In this document: positions 43,556 through 51,406 of the stretch, one piece after another | How the letters are laid out: each line of letters starts with the position of its first letter | Numbering within the stretch: position 1 is the stretch's first letter | NCBI GenBank assembly: GCA_937949945.1 | Contig: CALFEQ010000036.1 | Location: 1 to 64,000, forward strand | DNA: 64,000 bases | Direction of reading: 5' to 3' | Source: an uncultured Myxococcales bacterium | GTDB taxonomy: Bacteria > Myxococcota_A > Polyangia > Polyangiales > Polyangiaceae | Position numbers and translations under genes: made by a program | Notes under the pieces: generated by a model | Told to the model about the DNA's origin: nothing | What the model saw: the letters and a program-made list of their open reading frames with translations, nothing else | Databases searched by the model: none

Positions 43556-45934
43556 CTACCGTCCAGACGCTGCCGTCGCGAGGCGGCGGACGACGGGATC
43601 CGGGTCCGAAGCCGCTCTCTCGACCGCTGCGCGAGCCTCCTTCGTGCCGATCGCAGCGAGCGCCTCGACGGCGGCTCGCCTCGCGTGGACGTTCTCGAAA
43701 CCGAGCGCGGTCGCGATCGCCGCGTGGCTGCTCGGCCGCCTCATCCGCGTGAGCGCCGACACGAGGACGGGCGCCTTCTCGCCGTCGGCGGTCTCGAGCG
43801 CGGAGAGCACTCCCTCGACACGCTCGTCCGCCGCGACCGCCAGCGCCTCGATCGCGCGCTCGCGCGTGCTCGGATCGAACAAGCGCTCGATGAGCACGGC
43901 CGTGGCCTCCGGATCGACCCGCGTCGCGAGGTGACCGATCGCGGCGCTGCGTACGCTCTCGTCCGGATCCGTGGCCGCATGCGCGAGCGTCGGCACGACG
44001 TCGGGCCCGCCGAGCTCCGCGAGCGCACCGATCGCAACGAGCCGGGTCGCGGGATCGTCCGAGCCGGCCGCCTCCCGCAAGATGGGGCTCGCGCTCACGC
44101 GCCTGGCGACGCCGAGCCCGACGAGCGCCGCGCGCTTCAGGTCGGCGTCGCTCGACCGAGCCGCGCGCTCGAGCGCCCTCGCCGCACGCTCGCCGGGCAG
44201 GCGCGCGAGGGCCTCGACCGCGGCGATGCGGACCTGACCGCTCGGGTCATCCATGCGTTCGGCGATCTCGGCCTCGGCCTCCCCGACGCGGAGCTTCCCG
44301 AGCGACTGGCACGCGTAGTACCGGACCCACGGCTCCTCGTCGGAGAGCCCGGCGCGCAGCGCGGCCACGACCGAGGGCGACGGGTGCGTGTTCCCCAGCG
44401 CGCGCATGACGGCCCCGCGCGTCCGCGCCGACGGGTGCTTCGCGGTGTCGAGCAAGGCGGCGATGCCGCGCGGGTCGTCGATGAGGGGCAGGCCGAGAAT
44501 GGCGGCCTCGCGGATTTTCTCGTCGTCCTCGGAGAGCGCGTCCACGAGGACGAGGAGGCCCTCCGGATAACCGAAGTACGCGATGATGCGGAGCGCGGCT
44601 CGCCTCGTGCGCGTATCGGCGGAGCGAGCCTGCTGGAGGGCGAGGTGCTTCGTCTCGAGGCTGCCGAGCGACTGGATCGCCGCCGCCGCCGCTTGCGAGA
44701 CGCGAGCATCGCTGTCGCCGAGGAGCCCGAACAGCGGCGTGACCGCGACGGGATCGCCGGCGCGGGACACGGCCTCGCATGCCCGGACGCGGACCTCCGG
44801 GTCCGGATCGTGCAGGCACTCGATCAGGACCTCGATGTGCTCCCTCGTGTAGCCCACGATCGGCAACAGCCGCAGACGCCACGCGCTGTCGCCGACGCGG
44901 ATGCGCGCGAGGAGGTGAGGCATCGCGCGCGGCCCCACGCGGCGGAGCGCGTCCGTCGCCGCAGGGCCCACCGGCGGATCGTGCATCACGAGCTCGATGA
45001 GCTGCTCGATCGAGGCTCCGTCGCCGAGCCAGGCGAGCACGCGGGTGATCGCGACGAGCTCGGATGGCGCGACCCCCGGCAGCGCAGCGATGATGCGCGT
45101 GCTCGCCTTCGTGGGCGAGATCGCCTCGGGCAGCGCGCGCGCGATCGTCGGCGTGTCCCCGAACCGCGCCTCGTAGCGCTCGCGGAGCTCCGCGAGCGCC
45201 ACCGCCGTCGTCCGGACGAGCGCATCGGACGTGCTCGACAGGAGCTTCGCCAACGGCGCCACCGCCGCCTCGCTGCCGGTGTGGCCGAGCCCGCGAGCGG
45301 CCTCGGGCGCATAGAGCGGGTCGTCGAGCAACGCCGTGAGCGGCTCCACCGCGCGCAAGTCTCCCGTCCGCCCGAGCGCGTCGATCGCCGGGAACGTCCG
45401 GAAGAAGTGGCGCGACTCGACCGCCGCGACGAGCGCGTCGACGGTCTCCGCTCCGCCGACGCGCCCGAGGGCTTCGATCGCGGCCACGGCCACGTTGTCG
45501 TCCTCGTGCTTCGAGAGCGCGTCGAAGAGCGGCAGAGCCTCGCGCGCGCGCCGCCTCCCGAGCACGTTGATCGCGTCGCACACGACCAGCGGCGACTTCG
45601 CCGTACGCGCGATGTGCATCAGCTCCGACTCGACCGGCGCACGCGAGGCGACGAGCGCCTCGATCGCGGCCGCCAACCTCGTCTCGTTGTCGCGGCGGCG
45701 AAGCACGATGTCGACGAGCCCGGGCACGGCGGCCGAACCGAGCGACGCGAGCGCAGAGACCACGGCGCGACGCACCGCCCAGCTCGGCTCGTCGAGCAAC
45801 GCGAGCAGCTCGTGGGCGCTCTCCGGACCGGCGCGCGCCAGCTCTTCGATCTCTTCGACCCGCGCGCGGTCCTCCGGGGAGAGCACGAGCGGCGGCACTT
45901 CCCCGTGAACGAGCTCGGACGCGGTCTGTGTCAT
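43556..45934 (-). CDS. HEAT-repeat (PBS-lyase-like) protein of the chemosensory operon
   Basis: The 792-residue soluble protein is made almost entirely of about 31-residue HEAT/PBS-lyase-like repeats, more than twenty of them (typical units: DEPSWAVRRAVVSALASLGSAA; DPDPEVRVRACEAVSRAGDP; DEEPWVRYYACQSLGKLRVGEA). It should form a curved superhelical scaffold. It sits between the receptor and cheR genes, overlapping the receptor stop by 4 bp and abutting cheR. From memory, the Myxococcus xanthus Che7 system also has a HEAT-like partner (Cpc7) of its receptor, so a receptor-binding or adaptor role is likely. No catalytic motif is seen. Confidence 0.88.
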   Translation of the reverse strand: MTQTASELVHGEVPPLVLSPEDRARVEEIEELARAGPESAHELLALLDEPSWAVRRAVVSALASLGSAAVPGLVDIVLRRRDNETRLAAAIEALVASRAPVESELMHIARTAKSPLVVCDAINVLGRRRAREALPLFDALSKHEDDNVAVAAIEALGRVGGAETVDALVAAVESRHFFRTFPAIDALGRTGDLRAVEPLTALLDDPLYAPEAARGLGHTGSEAAVAPLAKLLSSTSDALVRTTAVALAELRERYEARFGDTPTIARALPEAISPTKASTRIIAALPGVAPSELVAITRVLAWLGDGASIEQLIELVMHDPPVGPAATDALRRVGPRAMPHLLARIRVGDSAWRLRLLPIVGYTREHIEVLIECLHDPDPEVRVRACEAVSRAGDPVAVTPLFGLLGDSDARVSQAAAAAIQSLGSLETKHLALQQARSADTRTRRAALRIIAYFGYPEGLLVLVDALSEDDEKIREAAILGLPLIDDPRGIAALLDTAKHPSARTRGAVMRALGNTHPSPSVVAALRAGLSDEEPWVRYYACQSLGKLRVGEAEAEIAERMDDPSGQVRIAAVEALARLPGERAARALERAARSSDADLKRAALVGLGVARRVSASPILREAAGSDDPATRLVAIGALAELGGPDVVPTLAHAATDPDESVRSAAIGHLATRVDPEATAVLIERLFDPSTRERAIEALAVAADERVEGVLSALETADGEKAPVLVSALTRMRRPSSHAAIATALGFENVHARRAAVEALAAIGTKEARAAVERAASDPDPVVRRLATAASGR

Positions 45935-48324
45935 CGCGCCACCTCCCGCGCAGGCGCCTCCTCTGCCAGGGCCTCTTCGAGCTGCCGCGCCAGCTCGGAG
46001 ACGTGTCGGAGCTCGATGTCGAGCTGTCCGGTCGTGCGCGCCTCGGTCTCGATCGCGGCGGACGCCCGCCGGAGCGTCTGCCGCGCCCGCTCGATGCGCG
46101 CCAGCAGCTCCTCGGCGGCGGTCGCCTGCTCGTCGAGGAGGCGCAAGACATCCTGCGGCGCTGCTCCCCCGTCGCCGGAGAGGCGCCCGAGCACGTGCGC
46201 GACGCGCTGTCCGATCCGGCGCAGCTCCTCCGCTCCTTTCGTCACCGACGCGCTGGCGGCGGCGTGCTTCTTCATCGCCTCCGTGAGGTCGGTCGTCGTG
46301 CGGGCGACGTGTCGCGACGAGGCCTCGAGCTCCCTCGCGCCACGCGCCTGCTCGGCGAGCGCCTTCGCCGTGAGCGCGGCCTGCCTCCGGACGTCCTCGA
46401 TCGCCCGCCCGATGTCCGCCGCGCCCTTCGCCTGCTCGGACAGGCCCGCGATCGTACGCTTCGTCGCCGACGACACCTGCTCGGCGAGGTGCCCCATCGA
46501 CGTCGTGCTCTTCGCCTGCTCGGCGAGCGACTGGCTCGTCGAGACGACGGCGCTCCGCATCTGCGCCGTCACCTTCGCGAGCTCGGCGGCGCCCGTGGCC
46601 TGCTCGGCGGCCGCGCGCGTGACCTGCTCGATCCCGACCGAGATCGCCGCGTTCGCCTTGACGATCTCGCGCGTCATCCTGGCCTGATCGGACGTGGCCT
46701 GCGTCGTCTGGCTCGCCATCGCGCGCATCTCGGCGGCGGCGCGTCCGAGATCCTGCGTCGCGGCCGTCTGCTGCGCGGCGGCGACGGCGACGTTCCGGCT
46801 CTGCTCGGCCACCTTCGCGATGCTGCGCGTGACCGTCTCGGTGCTCGCCGCCTGCCCCACCATCGCGTGCGAGACGTCCTTCACCGTCGCCGAGAGGCCC
46901 TCGACACCGGCGAGGATCTGTCCGAGCGCGTGCTCGGCCTCCGACGCGAGCTGGGCGCCTTCGTCGGCCAGCCGCGCGCCTTCGGTCGTCGTCGTCACGG
47001 CCTCGCGTGCGGTCGCCTGCAGGCCGCGCACGATCTTCGCGATCTCGCCCGTGGCCGCCGCCGCTCGATCCGCCAGGGCTCGGATCTCCTCGGCGACCAC
47101 GGCGAAGCCGCGCCCGTGCTCACCGGCGCGCGCGGCCTCGATGCTCGCATTCAAGGAGAGGAGGTTCGTCCGGTCGGCGATGAGGTTGATCGTCGCGACG
47201 ATGTCGCCGATCTCCTCGGCGCGAGCGCCCATCGCGCGCATCACCTCGGAGGACTGACTGATCGCCCCGCGGATCGCGGAAAAGCCGCTGATCGACTTCG
47301 ACACGGTCGCGGCTCCGTTCCGGACCGCGGCCAGCGTCTGCTCGGAGCGGGCGCGCGCGGACTCCCCGAGCTCCATGACGCGCTTCGTGGTGCTGTCGAG
47401 ATCGGAGGCGGCGGAAGCCGCGGAAGCGGCGAGCTCGGTGATGTGCTCGGCGCTCTTCGTGATCGCTGCGGCGCCGCGGGCGACCTCTTCGACGGCGACC
47501 GCCGTCGATTCGATCGTCGCCGCGTTCTTCTCGGAGGTCGCGGCGACCTGCTCCACGGCGGCGGCGAGCCCGCTCAGGTTCGAGGACGCCTGCTCCATCG
47601 ACGCCTGGACGTCGCGCGCCTGCTGGGCGACGGTCTTGTTCGCACGCGCGAGCTCCTCGGTCGCGGCGGCCGTCTCCTCCACGCTCGTCGCGATCTCGCT
47701 GGCGGAGTTCGAGATCTCGTTCATCCGGCGGTCGGTACGGATGACCTCGGAGGCGAGCTGAGCCATGCGCTCGCCGACGGCGTCGGCGTCGGACGCGAGG
47801 CTCGCGATGCCCTTCGCCATCTCCTCGATGGTGACGCTCACCTCCTGGACCGAGGCGGCGTTCGCCTCCCCTCGTTCGGTCATGTCGGCGATCGACGCCG
47901 ACATCTCCGACGCCGTGGCGAGGAGCTCTTCGGCATGCGCGGCGAGGTCCTCGGCATTGCCCGCGACGTCCACGACGGCACGGGACTGGTCCTGGATCGC
48001 CCGCCACGTCTGCTCCGCTGTCGAAGTGAGCTCGCTGACGGCTTCGACGAGGTCCGAGCCGTCGCCTCGACGCGTCCGCTGGTCGCCGGAGTGCGCGACG
48101 TCACGCAGCTCGTGCTGTCGCCGGACGAGCGCGTGTGCGTCGAGCGCCGTCTGCTCGACGGCGTCCGTGGCCTCGGCGACGCTGGTTCGGACGACCTCGC
48201 TCGACCGGGCCTGCTCTCGCCCGAGCTCGGCGATCCGATGGGCGCCGGCGGCGAGCAATTGGACGAGGCGCGCCTGGAGGCGCGCCCAGCCTCCGGACGG
48301 GAACGAGAATCCGCTCTCAGTCAT
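45931..48324 (-). CDS. Soluble chemoreceptor (MCP) with extra-long coiled-coil signalling domain
   Basis: The 797-residue protein starts at ATG 48324 behind GAGGAGG and overlaps cheW by 8 bp. There is no transmembrane segment or recognisable sensor domain. After about 100 polar residues almost everything is Ala/Glu/Thr-rich coiled coil. The highly conserved MCP hairpin tip is at residues 378-420 (INLIADRTNLLSLNASIEAARAGEHGRGFAVVAEEIR), flanked by arms of nearly 300 residues each, much longer than common MCP classes. The descending arm shows a 28-residue periodicity, with xQA at 490, 518, 546, 574, 602, 630 and 658. It presumably forms a cytoplasmic array with CheA/CheW and may sense through the HEAT protein. 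Confidence 0.9.
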   Translation of the reverse strand: MTESGFSFPSGGWARLQARLVQLLAAGAHRIAELGREQARSSEVVRTSVAEATDAVEQTALDAHALVRRQHELRDVAHSGDQRTRRGDGSDLVEAVSELTSTAEQTWRAIQDQSRAVVDVAGNAEDLAAHAEELLATASEMSASIADMTERGEANAASVQEVSVTIEEMAKGIASLASDADAVGERMAQLASEVIRTDRRMNEISNSASEIATSVEETAAATEELARANKTVAQQARDVQASMEQASSNLSGLAAAVEQVAATSEKNAATIESTAVAVEEVARGAAAITKSAEHITELAASAASAASDLDSTTKRVMELGESARARSEQTLAAVRNGAATVSKSISGFSAIRGAISQSSEVMRAMGARAEEIGDIVATINLIADRTNLLSLNASIEAARAGEHGRGFAVVAEEIRALADRAAAATGEIAKIVRGLQATAREAVTTTTEGARLADEGAQLASEAEHALGQILAGVEGLSATVKDVSHAMVGQAASTETVTRSIAKVAEQSRNVAVAAAQQTAATQDLGRAAAEMRAMASQTTQATSDQARMTREIVKANAAISVGIEQVTRAAAEQATGAAELAKVTAQMRSAVVSTSQSLAEQAKSTTSMGHLAEQVSSATKRTIAGLSEQAKGAADIGRAIEDVRRQAALTAKALAEQARGARELEASSRHVARTTTDLTEAMKKHAAASASVTKGAEELRRIGQRVAHVLGRLSGDGGAAPQDVLRLLDEQATAAEELLARIERARQTLRRASAAIETEARTTGQLDIELRHVSELARQLEEALAEEAPAREVAR

Positions 48325-48838
48325 CGATGGCCTCCTCTCGTCGTCGCGGAGACGGCTGCGTCTCGTCACCGATCACGGCGTCGAGATCGAGGACGAGGAT
48401 GGTCCTGTCCTCGAGCTGGACGACGGAACGCACGAAGCCCGCTTCCCCGACCAGGCGCGGCGGCGGTGCGTGCTGCGACGGCGCGACCCGCAGGACCTCG
48501 CGCGCGCAGTCCGCCAAGAGCGCGACGCACCGGCCGTTCTTCTCGGCCACGACGACGCGCGACTCGAGCGTGAGCTCGCCCGGCGGCAGGCCGAACCGTT
48601 TACGGAGATCGATGACGGGCACGACGCGGCCACGGAGCTGGATGACGCCGACCACGTAGTCGCGCGCGCCGGGCACGACGGTCGCGCCCGAGTACGACTC
48701 CATCTGCAGCACCTCGTCCGCGGGCAACGCGTAGCTCACGCCGCCGACCTTGAAGACGACGAACAGGCGCGGCTCTTCCTGCGCTCGAGGCGCGTCTCGT
48801 CGCTGCGCGGCTTCATGAGCGGGCGCGGTCGTCGTCAT
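48317..48838 (-). CDS. cheW: CheW coupling protein
   Basis: The 173-residue protein carries the CheW SH3-like fold from about residue 24: FVVFKVGGVSYALPADEVLQM, VVGVIQLRGRVVPVIDLRKRFGL, and LVGEAGFVRSVVQLEDRTILVLDLDAVI. It links receptor tips to CheA. The ATG overlaps the cheA stop by 4 bp. A 20-residue polar N-terminal extension precedes the fold. Confidence 0.95.
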   Translation of the reverse strand: MTTTAPAHEAAQRRDAPRAQEEPRLFVVFKVGGVSYALPADEVLQMESYSGATVVPGARDYVVGVIQLRGRVVPVIDLRKRFGLPPGELTLESRVVVAEKNGRCVALLADCAREVLRVAPSQHAPPPRLVGEAGFVRSVVQLEDRTILVLDLDAVIGDETQPSPRRREEAIDD

Positions 48839-50841
48839 GCGGCCCTCCTTCGGCCTCGCGTGGCTTCGAGCGAAGAGGTGAGCGCGAGCAGGTCGAGCAC
48901 GACCGTCGCGCGGCCGTCGCCGAGATCCGTCGTGCCCGAGACCGCGGGCGATGCCACGAGCGGGTCGAGCAGCGGGCGGACGACGACCTCTTGTTGTCCG
49001 AGGACACGCTCGACTGCATATGCAACGAGCTCGCCGTCGCCTCGGCGGACGAGCAGCGCATGAGGCGCCGGCGCGGACGTCGGCGTCCCGAGCGCGTCGC
49101 CCAGATCGAAGACGGGGACCGACCGACCGCGCCGCGCGAACATGCGATATCGGAGCGCGAAGCCTCGTCCGGCCGACACGCCGTCGACGACCTGCTCCTG
49201 CGCCAGCTCTACGATCTCCTGGACGACGCTCACGGGGACCGCGTAGCGCTCGCCACCGCAGCGCACCGTGAGCACGTCGACGATCGCGACCGTGAGTGGG
49301 ACGCGCAGCACGAAGGTCGTTCCGACGCCCGCACGCGTCTCGAGCGCGAGCTCTCCGCCGAGGCCGCGCACCACGACCTTGTGGACGATGTCCATGCCCA
49401 TCCCGCGGCCGCTCGTCGTGTCGACCTCCCCGCGTGTCGTCAAACCCGGCCGGCAGAGGAGCGCGAGGAGCTCCGCGTCCGTGACGGGCGGCGGCGCGCC
49501 CGCGTGCCTCGCGACGGCCTCGCGATCGACGCCACGTCCGTCGTCGGAGATGCGGAGCTCGATGTTGCGATCGCGCGTGACGCTCACGATCCGAACCGTC
49601 CCGACCTCGTTCTTGCCGGCGCGGACTCGTTCGTCGGAGGCCTCGATGCCGTGATCGACGGCGTTGCGCACGAGGTGCAGGAGCGCGGGGAACAGGCGCT
49701 CGGCGACCGTCTTGTCCAGCTCGACCGAGCCCACGTCGAGCTCCAGGCGGACCTGCTTCCCCGAGGCACGCGCCAAGCCCCGGACGAGGAGGGGCAGGCG
49801 CTCGAGCACGGCCGCCATCGGCACCATGCGGACACGAAGGAGCGCGGCGCGGAGGTCGCGGAGCTGTCGTGCGGTGTCGAGCATGAGCGAGCGGAGCTCG
49901 CGCGTGTCCCCGCCCGCGGCCTCGACGCGATCGATGGCGTGGACGATCCGTGCGCGCGTCACGACGAGCCCGCCGAGCATGGCGATCGCGTCGTCGACGC
50001 GACCAACCTCCACGCGGAGAAGGCCTCCGCGCCCCTCGGCCAGACACGCGTCGTCTTCGACGTCGACGGGGAGCGACGCGCACGCCGGAGCTCGGGGCAG
50101 AAGGACGAGCTCCACGTCGGCCGGATCGACGCCCACGGCGTCGGCGATGGCCTCGTCCGTGGCGTCGGTGAGCAGGAGCAGAGCGAAGAACAACCCCGTC
50201 GGCACCTTCCCGCTCGCCGGGGACGTCACGGGGATGACCTTCACGATCTCCGCGAGGGACGCGAGGCGCTCGCGCACGGTGTTGATCGTGAAGCCCTCCG
50301 CGGCCTTCTCCGCGGAGGGCGCGAAGTCGACGCGGACTGCGCGCTTGCCGCCGAGGGTCCCCTCCTCGAGCTGGTGCCGCTCCGAAGGTCCGAGCTTCGA
50401 TGCGAGCAGCGGATCGAGCGGCAGCTCGGCGAGCGCCTCGGGGGCCGGCAGCTCGACGTTGTCGAGCGCCGCGAGCAGCCCGGGCGGCGCGGCCGCCGGG
50501 CTCCGTTCCTCGGCGACGCTGCGGATGCGCGACTCGATCGCACGCGCGGCGGCGAGGAGCACCTCGATCGCCTGCTCGTTCAAGAGGCCGCCGGCGCGCT
50601 CCGCCTGCCTGAGCACGGCCTCCATCCGGTGCGCGAGCGCGACGATGGGCTCGACGCCGACCATCGCCGAGAGCCCTTTCACCGTATGGACGAGGCGCAT
50701 CAGCTCGCGGAGCTCGCCCGGCGCTCGCTTCCCTTCGCGCTCGGCCCGCTCGACCTTCAAGAGGAGGGACTGAACCGCAGCCAGGTGCTCCTCGGCCTCG
50801 GCGACGAACGCTGCTCGGAACTCTCGCAGATCGACATTCAC
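48835..50841 (-). CDS. cheA: Chemotaxis histidine kinase CheA
   Basis: The 668-residue protein starts at GTG 50841, overlapping the cheY stop (GTGA). Domains: P1 Hpt with phospho-acceptor His52 (LVHTVKGLSAM), a variable middle region (about 120-290), P3 dimerisation (about 300-365), P4 ATPase with LLHLVRNAVDHGIE (N box), ISDDGRGVD (G1) and GRGMGMDIV (G2), and the P5 CheW-like domain (about 535-660). All catalytic motifs are present. No separate CheY-binding P2 domain is recognised. Confidence 0.95.
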   Translation of the reverse strand: MNVDLREFRAAFVAEAEEHLAAVQSLLLKVERAEREGKRAPGELRELMRLVHTVKGLSAMVGVEPIVALAHRMEAVLRQAERAGGLLNEQAIEVLLAAARAIESRIRSVAEERSPAAAPPGLLAALDNVELPAPEALAELPLDPLLASKLGPSERHQLEEGTLGGKRAVRVDFAPSAEKAAEGFTINTVRERLASLAEIVKVIPVTSPASGKVPTGLFFALLLLTDATDEAIADAVGVDPADVELVLLPRAPACASLPVDVEDDACLAEGRGGLLRVEVGRVDDAIAMLGGLVVTRARIVHAIDRVEAAGGDTRELRSLMLDTARQLRDLRAALLRVRMVPMAAVLERLPLLVRGLARASGKQVRLELDVGSVELDKTVAERLFPALLHLVRNAVDHGIEASDERVRAGKNEVGTVRIVSVTRDRNIELRISDDGRGVDREAVARHAGAPPPVTDAELLALLCRPGLTTRGEVDTTSGRGMGMDIVHKVVVRGLGGELALETRAGVGTTFVLRVPLTVAIVDVLTVRCGGERYAVPVSVVQEIVELAQEQVVDGVSAGRGFALRYRMFARRGRSVPVFDLGDALGTPTSAPAPHALLVRRGDGELVAYAVERVLGQQEVVVRPLLDPLVASPAVSGTTDLGDGRATVVLDLLALTSSLEATRGRRRAA

Positions 50842-51266
50842 GCTTCGCCTGTTTGGACGCCGGCTGGGACGGTTCCGAGCAGCGCCTGGACCTCGGAGAG
50901 GATCGTCTGGGGATCGAACGGCTTCGTCAGGTACCTGGTCGCGCCTGCGGCGAGCACGCGCTCGCGGGACACGTCGTCGCTCCTCGTGGTGACCACGAGG
51001 ATCGGCAGGTCCTTCAGCTTGTCCTGCGCGCGGACGAACTCGAGGACCTCGAGCCCGCCGATGTCGGGCATGTTGACGTCGAGGACGAGGACGTCGAACC
51101 GTCCGAGGGACAGGCGTTCGATCGCCTCGAGCCCGCTCGACGCATGCGTCACGGAGATGTTGGGATCGGACCTCAGGCACGCGCTGATCATGTCGCGCAT
51201 GACCTTGCTGTCGTCGACGACGAGTATCTCGGGCACGACCGACCTTTCGAAGCTCTGGTTGCTCAC
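50838..51266 (-). CDS. cheY: CheY-like single-domain response regulator
   Basis: Up to 142 residues from GTG 51266. An in-frame GTG at 51236 (giving PEILVVDDS) is preceded by AAAGG and may be the real start. Receiver motifs are complete: DDS (18-20), phospho-acceptor Asp63 (VLDVNMP), the Thr in VVTTRS, and Lys in YLTKPFD. It is first in the operon and probably the main output of CheA. The divergent hybrid kinase begins 140 bp away. Confidence 0.92.
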   Translation of the reverse strand: MSNQSFERSVVPEILVVDDSKVMRDMISACLRSDPNISVTHASSGLEAIERLSLGRFDVLVLDVNMPDIGGLEVLEFVRAQDKLKDLPILVVTTRSDDVSRERVLAAGATRYLTKPFDPQTILSEVQALLGTVPAGVQTGEA

Positions 51267-51368
51267 GAACGCGGCGCTGCACGCGACGCCGTCGCGATCG
51301 ACTTACCGCCTGCGCCCGTCGCGTCAAACGCACGAGACTCCGCCGTCGATCATTCTTCGCGGCTCACG

Positions 51369-51397
51369 TTAAGTTGCCCGAGCGCGCCGACTAATTT
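51369..51397 (+). promoter_or_regulatory. Weak sigma-70-like promoter candidate for the hybrid kinase
   Basis: TTAAGT, a 17-bp spacer, and TAATTT lie just upstream of the ATG at 51407, in an otherwise GC-rich region. If real, the transcript would be nearly leaderless. Both hexamers are imperfect. Confidence 0.25.
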
Positions 51398-51406
51398 GGC
51401 GCCGCG

